Below, one piece after another: positions 51,140 through 59,732 of a DNA stretch of 64,000 nt. Origin of the DNA: Selenomonas sp. GACV-9 (GTDB lineage Bacteria; Bacillota; Negativicutes; Selenomonadales; Selenomonadaceae); assembly GCA_900116485.1 (NCBI GenBank), contig FPAX01000001.1, positions 372,001 to 436,000 on the forward strand, given 5' to 3'. Both the position numbers and the translations under genes were made by a program. Each line of letters opens with the position of its first letter. The stretch's first letter is position 1. The notes beneath the pieces were generated by a model. It was not told the DNA's origin. It was given only the letters and a program-made list of their open reading frames with translations, and did no database searches.

Positions 51140-51168
51140 ATTATAACGAAAACATTTCTCAATTGCAA
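51140..51168 (-). promoter_or_regulatory. Promoter of DUF3793-flavodoxin
   Basis: Minus strand TTGCAA, 17 bases, TATAAT. Confidence 0.7.
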
Positions 51169-51176
51169 GCAGAAAT

Positions 51177-51212
51177 TTGACTTGTCAAAATAAAGCGAAC
51201 TTGACTTGTCAA
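51177..51212. repeat. Two perfect TTGACTTGTCAA palindromes
   Basis: At 51177-51188 and 51201-51212, starts 24 bases apart, just upstream of the flavodoxin promoter. Confidence 0.85.
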
Positions 51213-51439
51213 CATATGTGAATCAAAATCAAAGCCTTCCCCAAGGGGAAGGCTTTCGCATACATCGATATACTTGTTGCAGAAGCAGCGATTCATGCCA
51301 AGTTGCTTCTATGCCTCGCAGGGGCGAACGGGGTCGTGCTTCTTTCTGTCTGGCGCGACGGTCCTGCGCAACAGGACTGGGCCGTAAGCGCATGCGCTAG
51401 ACGCAGATGTGTACGCCGCAACCTGCAAGCTCGATTGCC
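51213..51439. other. Intergenic stretch with a terminator hairpin only
   Basis: Hairpin AAAGCCTTCCCC/GGGGAAGGCTTT at 51231-51256, probably the terminator of the YczE-like gene (minus), though its T tract is weak (TTTGATTTTG). The rest holds no gene I can support. Confidence 0.5.
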
Positions 51440-52105
51440 CTATATTTTCCTTCCATAGAGTAATGGCTGGCTGATTTTCTTATTGAAGAACTCGATAAGC
51501 GGACCTGTCCCGCAGGCGAGCACCAGCGTGCCGAGGCCGACGATGCTGCCGCAGGCAAAGCCGATGGTAACGGCGCAGATATCGATGAGCACACGGACCG
51601 TGCGGAAGGACATCCTGCCGTTGGTGCGCGCTGCCAGGATCCAGCCGATGGCATCATAAGGCCCCATACCCAGCCGCGAGCTCATGTAGAAGGAACAGGC
51701 CAGGCAAGTCAGCAGCACGCCGCTCATCAGCAGCAGTCCCCGCAGCAGCAGCGATGGTTCGCTGAACACGGCCAACGGTGCCAGCAGCGCATACCAGAAG
51801 TCTGCGATGATCCCCAGCAGGAACATATTGACCAGGGTCCCCACGCGGATATAGCTGCGGTCGAGCCAGAGCACTGGCAGGATGAGCAGCAGATTGAAGA
51901 TAATCACACAGGCCCCATAGCTGAGACCAGATACACTGGCATAGCCCAGGTTCATACAGGAAAACGGATCATTCCCGCACAGGCTGAACCGCATGAGCAC
52001 CACCGAAAAGCCCATGGCCACATGCGCGCCGATGATTGCGGCGATCCGCCGGCTCATGAAGGATTCCTTCTGCCCTTCCCATCGTACCGATTCTGTCATC
52101 CCCAT
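51440..52105 (-). CDS. YczE/YitT-like integral membrane protein
   Basis: 221 residues from ATG 52105 (GAGGGG 7 bases upstream). Five or six membrane segments. SRRIAAIIGAHVAMGFSVVLM, then SLCGNDPFSCMNLG, and the mid-protein MSSRLGMGPYDAIGWILAAR are the signature of the YczE/YyaS group. VGLGTLVLACGTGPLIEFFNK closes the protein. Function unknown; often described as a permease-like protein. Single gene; TTGCGC-18-TACAAT about 40 bases upstream is a possible promoter. Confidence 0.8.
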   Translation of the reverse strand: MGMTESVRWEGQKESFMSRRIAAIIGAHVAMGFSVVLMRFSLCGNDPFSCMNLGYASVSGLSYGACVIIFNLLLILPVLWLDRSYIRVGTLVNMFLLGIIADFWYALLAPLAVFSEPSLLLRGLLLMSGVLLTCLACSFYMSSRLGMGPYDAIGWILAARTNGRMSFRTVRVLIDICAVTIGFACGSIVGLGTLVLACGTGPLIEFFNKKISQPLLYGRKI

Positions 52106-52221
52106 AAACATCCCCCTCAAACGTTTCTGTCCCTATTGTATGCGTTTCTCCGGGGCTTGCGCAAGGGCTTTGGGCGTTTCGGGCCGTTGTTGCAAAGAAA
52201 TCCACCATCTTTCAAATCCTA

Positions 52222-52236
52222 CGAAACAATGTTTCG
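52222..52236. promoter_or_regulatory. Perfect palindrome, possible operator
   Basis: CGAAACA-A-TGTTTCG, 7-1-7, upstream of the YczE-like gene and its putative promoter. Confidence 0.35.
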
Positions 52237-52315
52237 AAAGCAAGCGCATCTGCTTCTATCTTCCTGCCCGGCGATACCTCCGCTTCCTCTTTCTTCCTCC
52301 ACATCTTGTCCCAGC

Positions 52316-52507
52316 TCAGCGCCGCTTCTTCGGCTGGGACAGGACGAAACTCGCATCGATCCGCCGGGTCAGCTCCGCCATCGGTATGCTGCCATCCAGG
52401 CATAGGGTGTACCAATACTTCCTGCTCAGATGGGAGCGGATAACGGCCGCATCCGCATCATCGTTTCCCTTGCGTTCTATTTTATCACAGAATCTCCCTT
52501 GGTTCAT
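52316..52507 (-). pseudogene. Possible C-terminal remnant of an MmcQ/YjbR-like gene
   Basis: 63-residue frame. The last 45 residues (IRSHLSRKYWYTLCLDGSIP, then a RRIDASFVLSQ helix) resemble the C-terminus of the MmcQ/YjbR DNA-binding fold, which usually has a HxNKxHW...LDG...D-L...I-SY pattern. The N-terminal two thirds are absent and there is no proper start. The rest of 52106-52603 contains no gene I can support apart from the palindrome and the HAD promoter. Confidence 0.4.
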
Positions 52508-52536
52508 TTTTCTCTACATTTTTGCAGGATTCAGGA

Positions 52537-52565
52537 TTGTTTCATCTGGTTCTGTCCGTTAGAAT
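52537..52565 (+). promoter_or_regulatory. Promoter of the HAD phosphatase gene
   Basis: TTGTTT, 17 bases, TAGAAT; about 38 bases before the start codon. Confidence 0.5.
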
Positions 52566-52603
52566 ATCCTTGTAAACGTATCACGAAGGGATGGAATGTA
52601 ATT

Positions 52604-53710
52604 ATGAAAAAGATCAACGCCAAGAAACTGGCCGGCAGAGTGCTGCTGGCGCTTTCCCTTATGACTGCTCCTGCCTGGAGCACGGCTCCCGCCGTGGATG
52701 CCGCCAGCCGTGCCGAGGTAGCAGCGATCCATGTGCAGAAGGCCGCCGACTTCAAGTATTGGAATGACAATTCTCCCACCATCGCCGCACTGACACAGTT
52801 CGTGGAGAATGCTGTGAATCCGGCCAGCAAGAACTACATTCCGCCCGAAGCCCGCATCGCTACCTTCGATCTCGATGGCACGCTGTACTGCGAGACAGCC
52901 CCCTATTATTTCCAGGAGATGATGTTCCTGCACCGTGCCCTGGAAGACAAGGACTATCAGGCTTCCCCGGAAATGAAGGCCGTAGCGGAAAAGGCAAAGC
53001 CCTATATCATGAACAAGAAGCCGATTCCCGCTGAGCTCAATGCCCAGATCTCCAAATACACCCATAAGGCCTATATGGGCATGACCCCGGACGAGTACAA
53101 GGCTTACGTCAAGAAATTCATGGACACCAACGAAGTCGGCCTTTCGAACCTCAAGCGCGGCGAGGCTTACTACCTGCCGATGGTAGAGGTCGTTTCCTAT
53201 CTGGAATCCAACGGCTTCACGGTCTTCCTGAATTCCGCCTGCGAGCGGGAAATCCTGCGCTGCCTGGCCGAAGATGTCCTGCACATCCCCTATTGGCATA
53301 TGATCGGTTCCAATGTCGCCTACACCACTACTGCGATGAAACCTGGCGAGACGCCGGACAAGCATACCTTCGACAAGGCGAAAGACAAGATTGTCCGCAC
53401 CGATAAGTTCCTCGGCGAGAATGGCAAGACCAGCAAGGCCTTCAGCAATATCGTCGAAATTGGCCAGCAGCCTGTGCTTTCCTTTGGCAATTCTTCGGGC
53501 GATGTCGGCATGCTCGAGTACACGCTCCAGAACAACCGCTACCCCAGCATGGCCTTCTTCGTTCTTTGCGACGATACAGAACGCGAACTCGGCAATCTGG
53601 AAAAAGCCAGCAAGCTCAAGGCCACCGCGGTCAAGAATGGCTGGCATACCATCTCGATGCATGAGGAATTCAAAACCATCTATGGCGACAACGTAAAACG
53701 TACCAAATAA
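52604..53710 (+). CDS. Secreted HAD-family phosphatase
   Basis: 368 residues from ATG 52604; the open frame upstream to 52430 has no signal or ribosome site. Signal peptide (KKLAGRVLLALSLMTAPAWS...VDA). HAD motif I is IATFDLDGTLYCE, motif II probably VFLNSACERE, and motif IV is LSFGNSSGDVGML; a cap domain lies between I and II. Periplasmic or exported phosphohydrolase of the phosphoserine-phosphatase-like group, possibly a non-specific acid phosphatase. Its location near the Pho regulon may be meaningful, but no Pho box is seen before it. Confidence 0.82.
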   Translation: MKKINAKKLAGRVLLALSLMTAPAWSTAPAVDAASRAEVAAIHVQKAADFKYWNDNSPTIAALTQFVENAVNPASKNYIPPEARIATFDLDGTLYCETAPYYFQEMMFLHRALEDKDYQASPEMKAVAEKAKPYIMNKKPIPAELNAQISKYTHKAYMGMTPDEYKAYVKKFMDTNEVGLSNLKRGEAYYLPMVEVVSYLESNGFTVFLNSACEREILRCLAEDVLHIPYWHMIGSNVAYTTTAMKPGETPDKHTFDKAKDKIVRTDKFLGENGKTSKAFSNIVEIGQQPVLSFGNSSGDVGMLEYTLQNNRYPSMAFFVLCDDTERELGNLEKASKLKATAVKNGWHTISMHEEFKTIYGDNVKRTK

Positions 53711-53730
53711 AAGCATCCATATAGTATAAT

Positions 53731-53765
53731 GAAGGTGCCCGGCAATTGGCCGGACACCTTTTTAC
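53731..53765 (+). terminator. Terminator after the HAD phosphatase
   Basis: GGTGCCCGGC and GCCGGACACC stem followed by TTTTTA. Confidence 0.85.
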
Positions 53766-53787
53766 TAACTTCAGGAGGGATTTTATT

Positions 53788-54393
53788 ATGAAAGCCGATT
53801 GTGCCAACTGTCCATCACATGCCTGCTACACCAAGGGGGTCAACTGCACGGGCATTGACCGTGAAACAATCCTTGCCGCCTACAGCGAGGAAGAACGCCG
53901 CATTATGAAAGCTGCGGCGTATGTCGAAGGCACCTTTTACAGCAACATCACGCGCCTGCAGGAAACCGCCGAATTCGCCAAGGCCATGGGCTATAAGAAA
54001 CTAGGCATGGCCTTTTGCATCGGGCTCAATGCCGAAGCCCGCTATATCGCCCGCTACTACCAGCAGCAGGGCTTTGAATTCTTCAGCGTCTGCTGCAAGA
54101 ATTGCAGCTTCAATAAAAAAGAGCTTGACCTCAAACAGGTCAAGCCCGAACTGGCGCACGAAGCCATGTGCAATCCAAAGTTCCAGGCCAGTATCCTAGC
54201 CGAAAAAGGCACGGAACTTTTCATCTCCTGCGGCCTCTGCGTGGGACACGATACGATTTTCAACAGCAGCTGTCCGGGGCCCGTCACCACGCTGGTCGTA
54301 AAAGACCGGCTGCTGGCCCACAATCCCCTCGGCGCCATTTATTCGCGCTACTGGAAGCGGAAGCTGGGCATCATGGAAGATGGCGAAGTATAA
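53788..54393 (+). CDS. DUF1847 cysteine-rich metal-binding protein
   Basis: 201 residues from ATG 53788 (AGGAGG 9 bases upstream). CANCPSHACYTKGVNC at the N-terminus is a cysteine cluster; further conserved pieces are KKLGMAFCIGLNAEA, FFSVCCKNCSF and LFISCGLCVGHD. This fits DUF1847, a family of presumed zinc or iron-sulfur proteins found in anaerobes. No enzyme activity is assigned. It converges on pstA, with 24 bases between the stop codons. Confidence 0.85.
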   Translation: MKADCANCPSHACYTKGVNCTGIDRETILAAYSEEERRIMKAAAYVEGTFYSNITRLQETAEFAKAMGYKKLGMAFCIGLNAEARYIARYYQQQGFEFFSVCCKNCSFNKKELDLKQVKPELAHEAMCNPKFQASILAEKGTELFISCGLCVGHDTIFNSSCPGPVTTLVVKDRLLAHNPLGAIYSRYWKRKLGIMEDGEV

Positions 54394-54417
54394 GTCCGGC
54401 GCGAAAGCGGCCAGCCA

Positions 54418-55266
54418 TCAGCCTGCCCGCCGCTGCCAAAATCTGACGGACAGCAGCAGCACCATATTGAACGCCAGTATGATCAATAGCAGCAGGGCAC
54501 CGATTCCGTCGGCAATGATATCCCGATCGGGGACCAGGCCTGTGCTCATGAGATACCATAGATGCACCGCCAGTGTTTCTCCCCCCGCCATGACATCGAA
54601 ATCAAACCTATGGCGCGATACCGTGGTGCCAGCGGTGAAAATCAGGATGGCCGTCTCGCCCAAAGCCCGGCCGGCCGTGAGGGTGATGCCCGTGAGGATG
54701 CCCGGCAGCGCCTTCGGCAGGATCACCCGCGTGATGGTCTGGAGCTTTGTCGCTCCGAGCGCCAGACTCGCCTCCCGGTAGGATTTGGGTACCGTACGGA
54801 TGGCCTCCTCCGTGACCCGGACCAGCAGCGGCAGGTTCAGCAAGACCAGCGTCAAGACGCCGCCCAGGATGCTGAACCCCAGCCCCAGCACGTTGACAAA
54901 CAGTATCATGCCAAACAAGCCCAGGACAATCGAGGGCACCGTAGCCAGGCTTTCTACGGACAGGCGGATGCACTTCGTCAGCTTCGTTTCTTTGGCATAC
55001 TCAGCCAGATAGATGCCAGCCCCTAACGCCACAGGGATTGAAAGCCCCAGGGAAAGTGCCAGCATGTAGAACGAGTTGAAAAGCTGCGCCCCCACGCCAC
55101 CGCCAGCCAGGATGTCGCTGGATTTGCCGAGCACAAAGTCCAGCGATAAGACCGGCAGGCCCCGATAGAGGATATAGCCAAGGAACACGGCCAACAAGCC
55201 AAGGATGGACAGGCCCGCAAGCCATAAGACCACCACGGCCGCTTGATTCTGCATTCTTGTATCCAT
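54418..55266 (-). CDS. pstA: Phosphate ABC transporter permease PstA
   Basis: 282 residues from ATG 55266, which overlaps the pstC stop by one base (TGATG), hence coupled. Six membrane segments. The EAA loop is YREASLALGATKLQTITRVI followed by LPKALPGILTG; GRALGETAILIFTAG is the PstA-specific follow-on. The same frame stays open leftward into pstC in a wrong phase, so the long open frame to 56106 is not real. Forms the channel with PstC. Confidence 0.94.
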   Translation of the reverse strand: MDTRMQNQAAVVVLWLAGLSILGLLAVFLGYILYRGLPVLSLDFVLGKSSDILAGGGVGAQLFNSFYMLALSLGLSIPVALGAGIYLAEYAKETKLTKCIRLSVESLATVPSIVLGLFGMILFVNVLGLGFSILGGVLTLVLLNLPLLVRVTEEAIRTVPKSYREASLALGATKLQTITRVILPKALPGILTGITLTAGRALGETAILIFTAGTTVSRHRFDFDVMAGGETLAVHLWYLMSTGLVPDRDIIADGIGALLLLIILAFNMVLLLSVRFWQRRAG

Positions 55267-56183
55267 CAGGCAAATCTCCTTTGTCCAAACCGCCGTACCA
55301 GAAGAATCATCGCCAGCGAAAGCAGCAGCAGGACAAACGCCATCAAGAACAGCGCATTGCCCCAGACCGAACCGAAGAGCGTATTGCCCATCTCTACCAC
55401 GATGTTGCTGGTAAGGGTCGCCGTCGGTGAAAACAGCGACACCGCCAGCTGGGGTGTGTTGCCGATCAGCATCTGCACCGCCATGGTTTCGCCGATGGCC
55501 CTGGCCATAGCCAGCACCACGGCGGTCAGGATGCCTGGTGCCGCGGCGGGCAGGACAATATGCTGCACAGTCTGCCACCAAGTCGCCCCGAGGGCCAGAC
55601 TCGCTTCCTCCAGCGATGGATCCACCGCCTGCAGCGCATCGGTGCTGATGGATAATATCGTCGGCAGGATCATGACAGCCAATACCAACGAAGCTGCGAG
55701 CAAACCAAAGCCCGTCGCCTGCCCAAAGGTTTCGCGCAGCCATGGCACCAGCACCACCAGACCAGCATAGCCATAGACCACCGAAGGGATGGCTGTATAG
55801 AGATCTATCGCCGGCCGCATGATATGCTGGAGCCACGTCGGTGCCACCTTGGCCAGGAAGATCGCCCCCATGAGCCCCAGCGGCGCTCCGATAAGGATGG
55901 CCAACGCCGTCGACAAGAAGGAGCCGAGGATGAAAAACAGTGCTCCGTACTTCCCGGACAGCGGGTCCCACTGCCCGGAGAAGAAGAATTCCAGCGGGCT
56001 GACCTCGGCAAACGTCTGCAGTCCCTGCTTGCCCACCAAAAAGATGATCGCAAAGATCACGATGGACATCACGCAGGCAGCTGCGCCAAAGAACCAGCGC
56101 CCGCACGTATCGTAAAACAGTCTGCGCCGATGCCCCTTATCGTTTTTCTTTGCCGCCATCTGACTGGCTGCTGCCTGTTCCAT
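55266..56183 (-). CDS. pstC: Phosphate ABC transporter permease PstC
   Basis: 305 residues. GGGAGG precedes the ATG by 5 bases, so the first Met is chosen although the gene then overlaps the end of pstS by 47 bases. Six membrane segments; PLGLMGAIFLAKVAP, AIPSVVYGYAGLVVLVPWL, EEASLALGATWWQTVQHIVL and ARAIGETMAVQMLIGN are PstC signatures. Inner-membrane channel subunit for phosphate. Confidence 0.94.
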   Translation of the reverse strand: MEQAAASQMAAKKNDKGHRRRLFYDTCGRWFFGAAACVMSIVIFAIIFLVGKQGLQTFAEVSPLEFFFSGQWDPLSGKYGALFFILGSFLSTALAILIGAPLGLMGAIFLAKVAPTWLQHIMRPAIDLYTAIPSVVYGYAGLVVLVPWLRETFGQATGFGLLAASLVLAVMILPTILSISTDALQAVDPSLEEASLALGATWWQTVQHIVLPAAAPGILTAVVLAMARAIGETMAVQMLIGNTPQLAVSLFSPTATLTSNIVVEMGNTLFGSVWGNALFLMAFVLLLLSLAMILLVRRFGQRRFA

Positions 56184-57066
56184 AAATTCCTCCCGCCCCT
56201 CGCGCTTTTAATTTATTGATAGGGATGAATCCCAGTTTTTCCACCTGCGTGTTCTGGAAGTCATCGCTGAGGATATAGTCGATGAACGCCTTGACCGGAC
56301 CCTCGGGCTCGCCCTTCGTATACATATGGCCATAGCCATAGATGGGATATCTCCCCTCGATGATATTCTGCGGCGAGTATTCCACGCCGTCAAACTGCAA
56401 GACCTTCACGCTATCATCGGCATAAGGCGCATCCACATAGCCGACAGCCCCCGGCGTATTGCTGACAGCTGTCCGTACCGCCCCATTGGAGTCCTGGATG
56501 ATCGCGTTATCCGTAAAGGACTGCCCCGCCAGTACCACTTCGCTGATGGCCGCCCGGGAGCCAGAGGATTTGGCCCGATGGATCAGCGTGATGGGCCGGT
56601 CCTCGCCGCCGACCTCCTTCCAATTGGTGATCTGGCCCGTCAAGATACCGATGGCCTGCTGCCTGGTGAGATTGTCTACCTTATTCTCTTTATCGGTGAT
56701 AAAGACAAAGGGTTCCACTACGACCTTATGATCCACCAGCCCCTTGTCCTTATAGGCAGCAGGCAGATCCACATCGGAGGTGCCAATCTGTACCGCTCCC
56801 TCGGCGGCCTGATTCATTCCTGTGAACGAGCCGCCGCCAGCGACATTGACCGTCACCTGCTTGTGCTTCTCCTGAAAGGCTTCCTGTGCGGGCTTGAGGA
56901 GCGGCAGCAGCGCCGTCGACCCCGAAACGGTGACCTTGCCGGCAAGCTCTGCCGTTGTTCCCGCCTTGTCCCCCTCAGACTGGGTGCCGCCACAGCCTGC
57001 AAGCAGGACTGCCATGCTCATAGCCACCATTCCTAGCGAAATCATCTGTTTCATTCTGCTGAACAT
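56137..57066 (-). CDS. pstS: Phosphate-binding lipoprotein PstS
   Basis: 309 residues from ATG 57066 (GGAGGG 6 bases upstream). Lipoprotein signal with lipobox VLLAGCGG. Phosphate-binding segments: VTVSGSTALLPLL, GGGSFTGMNQAAEGAVQIGT, VEPFVFITD and the serine loop AKSSGSRAAISE. It captures phosphate in the periplasm for PstCA. First gene of pstSCA behind the Pho box at 57147-57174. The overlap with pstC is unusually long. Confidence 0.94.
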   Translation of the reverse strand: MFSRMKQMISLGMVAMSMAVLLAGCGGTQSEGDKAGTTAELAGKVTVSGSTALLPLLKPAQEAFQEKHKQVTVNVAGGGSFTGMNQAAEGAVQIGTSDVDLPAAYKDKGLVDHKVVVEPFVFITDKENKVDNLTRQQAIGILTGQITNWKEVGGEDRPITLIHRAKSSGSRAAISEVVLAGQSFTDNAIIQDSNGAVRTAVSNTPGAVGYVDAPYADDSVKVLQFDGVEYSPQNIIEGRYPIYGYGHMYTKGEPEGPVKAFIDYILSDDFQNTQVEKLGFIPINKLKARGAGGIYGTGSSQSDGGKEKR

Positions 57067-57146
57067 TTTTTCTCCCTCCAACTGATACGATTCCCGAAGG
57101 CATATCCTTCGTTCTCCTTTATCCTAGCAGGCTCTCCCTCTCTGAT

Positions 57147-57174
57147 TGTTGTGTCTTTGTTAATTCTTTGTAAA
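57147..57174 (-). promoter_or_regulatory. Pho box upstream of pstS
   Basis: Minus strand TTTACA-5-TTAACA-5-ACAACA: three hexamers with an 11-base period, the layout of Bacillus PhoP boxes. A -10-like TAGGAT (57121-57126) lies about 20 bases downstream toward pstS. Confidence 0.75.
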
Positions 57175-57240
57175 AACATGATATGGCCCCAGCCTTTATG
57201 CTAGAATGGACATAACTCAGAAAAAGGAGGCTGACTTCTG

Positions 57241-59043
57241 ATGTTCCACTCCCGCATCACCCGCAGATGCCTGGCATCACTCCTCTTAGCGGCCCTTACG
57301 GCGCTGACGATCACAGGCCTATATCTGCTCCATTATTTCCACGCCTATACCATGAAAAAAGAACAGGACGCCCTCGTGCTCAATGCCCAGATCATCGAGC
57401 AGATGCTTGCGGCACAGGATTTCCAGGACTCCCATAAGTTCCCCCCGCTCTTGCAGCAGCTCAGCAACAACACAGGCCTGCGCATCACAATCCTGCGCGT
57501 GGACGGCACGGTGCTCGCGGATACCTCGGAACCAGCCGCAACCCTCGACAACCATTTCCAGCGCCCAGAGGTCCAGCAGGCTTTCGCCCACGAATACGGC
57601 ACCGCTATCCGTTATAGTGCTACGCTGGGCGAGAACCGCATGTATGTAGCCATCCCCGTATATGCCGAGGGCAGGCTCATGGGAATCATCCGCACCTCGA
57701 ACTCCCTGGCGGCTGCCGAAGCCTCCTATCGGACACTGGAGCAGGCCTTGATCGCCGCCATCTTCCTGTCTATTGCCATCGCCCTCCTCCTGGCCATCTG
57801 GCTGGCCAAACGGCAGGTTGCTCCGCTCAGGCGCCTAAGCCACGATGCCGCCATCATTGCCCATGGCAACTACGGCCATCGCATCACTTGGCATTCGGAG
57901 GACGAATTCGGGCAGCTGATCCAGACCATCAACCTGCTGACCGAAAACCTCGGCCGCAGGATTGCCGGGGCACGGGCTGAAGCCGAGAAACTCAGCTTGG
58001 TGCTGGAGCAGATGGACAATGCGGTCATGCTCATCGACCAGCAGGGCCATATCACCGACACCAACCGCAAAGCACAGGAACTGTTCGGCCTTGGAAGCCA
58101 GCCGCTGAAGTGCCATAGCATCCACCTGCTGGGCAGTGCCGGACTTTCCGAGACCGCCCAGCGTGTAAGCCGCAGGCAGCAGCCCGAGACCATCACCTAT
58201 GTGCACAGATCTGGCCAGCAGGCGGCAAACGCCAGCCATACCTTCACGATTTTCCTGACGCCCTTCCCCGGCAGGGATGCCTCCGAGATCCTGGCGGTCT
58301 TCCACGATATCTCCCTGCTGCAGGAAATCAACGAACGCCAGGCGGAGTTCATCAGCAATGCCGCCCATGAGCTCAGTACACCGCTGACATCGATTTCCGG
58401 CTTTGCCGAAACCCTTTTGGAGGATGACTGCCGCCAGCCGGAGCTGACGCAGCATTTTGCCCAGGTCATCTATGACCAGGCCCAGCGCATGAACCGCCTG
58501 ATCCAGGACCTCCTGCAGCTGGCCCGGCTCGAAACCCTCAGCCAGCGCCAGGATCTCTGCCTGACGCCTGTTCCCGTACAGGAGGCCATCTGCGCCGTCC
58601 TCTCCCAGCTGGCCCCCTCCTTCCAAGAAAAAAAGCAGACGGTCCTGTTCCCGTCTGCTGAAGATGACTCCTTGAAGGAGCTGCAGGTTGCTGCCATCCC
58701 TGAGTTATTCCGCCAGATTCTCCGCAATCTGCTTGAAAACGCCAACAAATATACACCGGCCGGCGGCAGGATCAGCATCGGCCTTGAGGCCACACCCCAA
58801 GGGCTGACCATCCGCATCACCGATAATGGCATCGGCATTGCCCCCGAGCATCTGCCGCGGATCTTTGACCGCTTCTACCGTATCGACAAGGCCCGGGCCC
58901 GCAGCACCGGCGGCAACGGCATCGGCCTTTCGCTGGTCCATTACCTGACGGAGCTCTTCCATGGCTCCATCCAAGCCGAAAGCACCTTGGGCCAGGGCAC
59001 GACCTTCACCCTGCATTTCCCGCCGTTCAATCCCCAGGCTTGA
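57241..59043 (+). CDS. phoR: Phosphate-sensing histidine kinase PhoR
   Basis: 600 residues. N-terminal membrane segment (CLASLLLAALTALTITGLYL), extracytoplasmic domain of about 140 residues, second segment (ALIAAIFLSIAIALLLAIWL), HAMP, PAS domain (MDNAVMLIDQQGHITDTNRK), then HisKA with FISNAAHELSTPLTSISGFA (phospho-acceptor His) and HATPase with NLLENANKYTPAGG, DNGIGIAPEHLPRIFDRFY and GGNGIGLSLV. This is the PhoR architecture. GGAGG lies 10 bases before the ATG. It is on the strand opposite all other pst/pho genes, and its 3' end overlaps that of phoU by 17 bases. Confidence 0.92.
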   Translation: MFHSRITRRCLASLLLAALTALTITGLYLLHYFHAYTMKKEQDALVLNAQIIEQMLAAQDFQDSHKFPPLLQQLSNNTGLRITILRVDGTVLADTSEPAATLDNHFQRPEVQQAFAHEYGTAIRYSATLGENRMYVAIPVYAEGRLMGIIRTSNSLAAAEASYRTLEQALIAAIFLSIAIALLLAIWLAKRQVAPLRRLSHDAAIIAHGNYGHRITWHSEDEFGQLIQTINLLTENLGRRIAGARAEAEKLSLVLEQMDNAVMLIDQQGHITDTNRKAQELFGLGSQPLKCHSIHLLGSAGLSETAQRVSRRQQPETITYVHRSGQQAANASHTFTIFLTPFPGRDASEILAVFHDISLLQEINERQAEFISNAAHELSTPLTSISGFAETLLEDDCRQPELTQHFAQVIYDQAQRMNRLIQDLLQLARLETLSQRQDLCLTPVPVQEAICAVLSQLAPSFQEKKQTVLFPSAEDDSLKELQVAAIPELFRQILRNLLENANKYTPAGGRISIGLEATPQGLTIRITDNGIGIAPEHLPRIFDRFYRIDKARARSTGGNGIGLSLVHYLTELFHGSIQAESTLGQGTTFTLHFPPFNPQA

Positions 59044-59731
59044 CCTGGCCCCGGCTTGCCGGGCAAGCCGGTTTCTTTTGCTGGATGCGCGCTGCCGTTT
59101 CCCGGTAGATGACCCATTCGGCGATGTTCACGGCATGGTCGCCGATCCGCTCGAGGAACCGGGCGATGAACAGCAGCTGCGTGATGCGCTTCTGCCGCGC
59201 CGCCTCCGTCGTCACGAACTCGGACAACGCATAAAACGCACGCGCGAAGACCTCGTCCATCTTCTTGTCCAGCCTGCGGACCTCATCAGCCAGACAGACA
59301 TCATGCTCCCGGTAGGCCCGCATCGCCTTGGCCACCATTTCCACCGCGCAGGCTCCCAGCAGCTGCACCCATTTCATCCGCTCACTGTCCAGCGGCACCG
59401 TGACGTTCTGGACGGTCTTGGCGATATCGTAGGCATGGTCGCCGATGCGCTCGATATCTGTCGCTATCTTGAAGCCCGCCACAATGACACGCAGATCGTG
59501 GGCAATGGGCTGCTGCTTGGCAATCAGCAGGATGCAGCTGTCCTCGATATCGACGATCATATCATCCAGGACATCGTCTGCCTGCATCACTTCACAGGCC
59601 AGCTCCGCATCTCCCGCCAGCAGGGCTTCCATGGCCAGCTGCACCTCTGTGCAGGCCTTATCGCCCATCACCGCCACTTTTTCCTGTATGATATCCAGCT
59701 CATGGATGTATTCCTTCCGCGTCTGTTCCAT
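59027..59731 (-). CDS. phoU: Phosphate signalling protein PhoU
   Basis: 234 residues from ATG 59731, one base after the pstB stop; GGAGG lies 10 bases upstream. Two three-helix PhoU repeats are visible; the metal-binding ExxRxxDH-type segments are IATDIERIGDHAYDIAK and FLERIGDHAVNIAEWV. It connects the Pst transporter to the PhoR kinase and dampens Pho activation. The C-terminus converges on phoR with a 17-base overlap. Confidence 0.95.
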   Translation of the reverse strand: MEQTRKEYIHELDIIQEKVAVMGDKACTEVQLAMEALLAGDAELACEVMQADDVLDDMIVDIEDSCILLIAKQQPIAHDLRVIVAGFKIATDIERIGDHAYDIAKTVQNVTVPLDSERMKWVQLLGACAVEMVAKAMRAYREHDVCLADEVRRLDKKMDEVFARAFYALSEFVTTEAARQKRITQLLFIARFLERIGDHAVNIAEWVIYRETAARIQQKKPACPASRGQVKPGD

Positions 59732-59732
59732 A

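Noticed and set aside
51206..51400. 64-codon plus-strand frame in the gap after the palindromes
   Set aside because: Begins in the palindrome, crosses the terminator hairpin, and has no ribosome binding site.
54418..56106. A single 562-codon frame covering pstA and most of pstC
   Set aside because: The first 280 codons are an out-of-phase reading of pstC, and the true pstA start with the TGATG overlap is at 55266.
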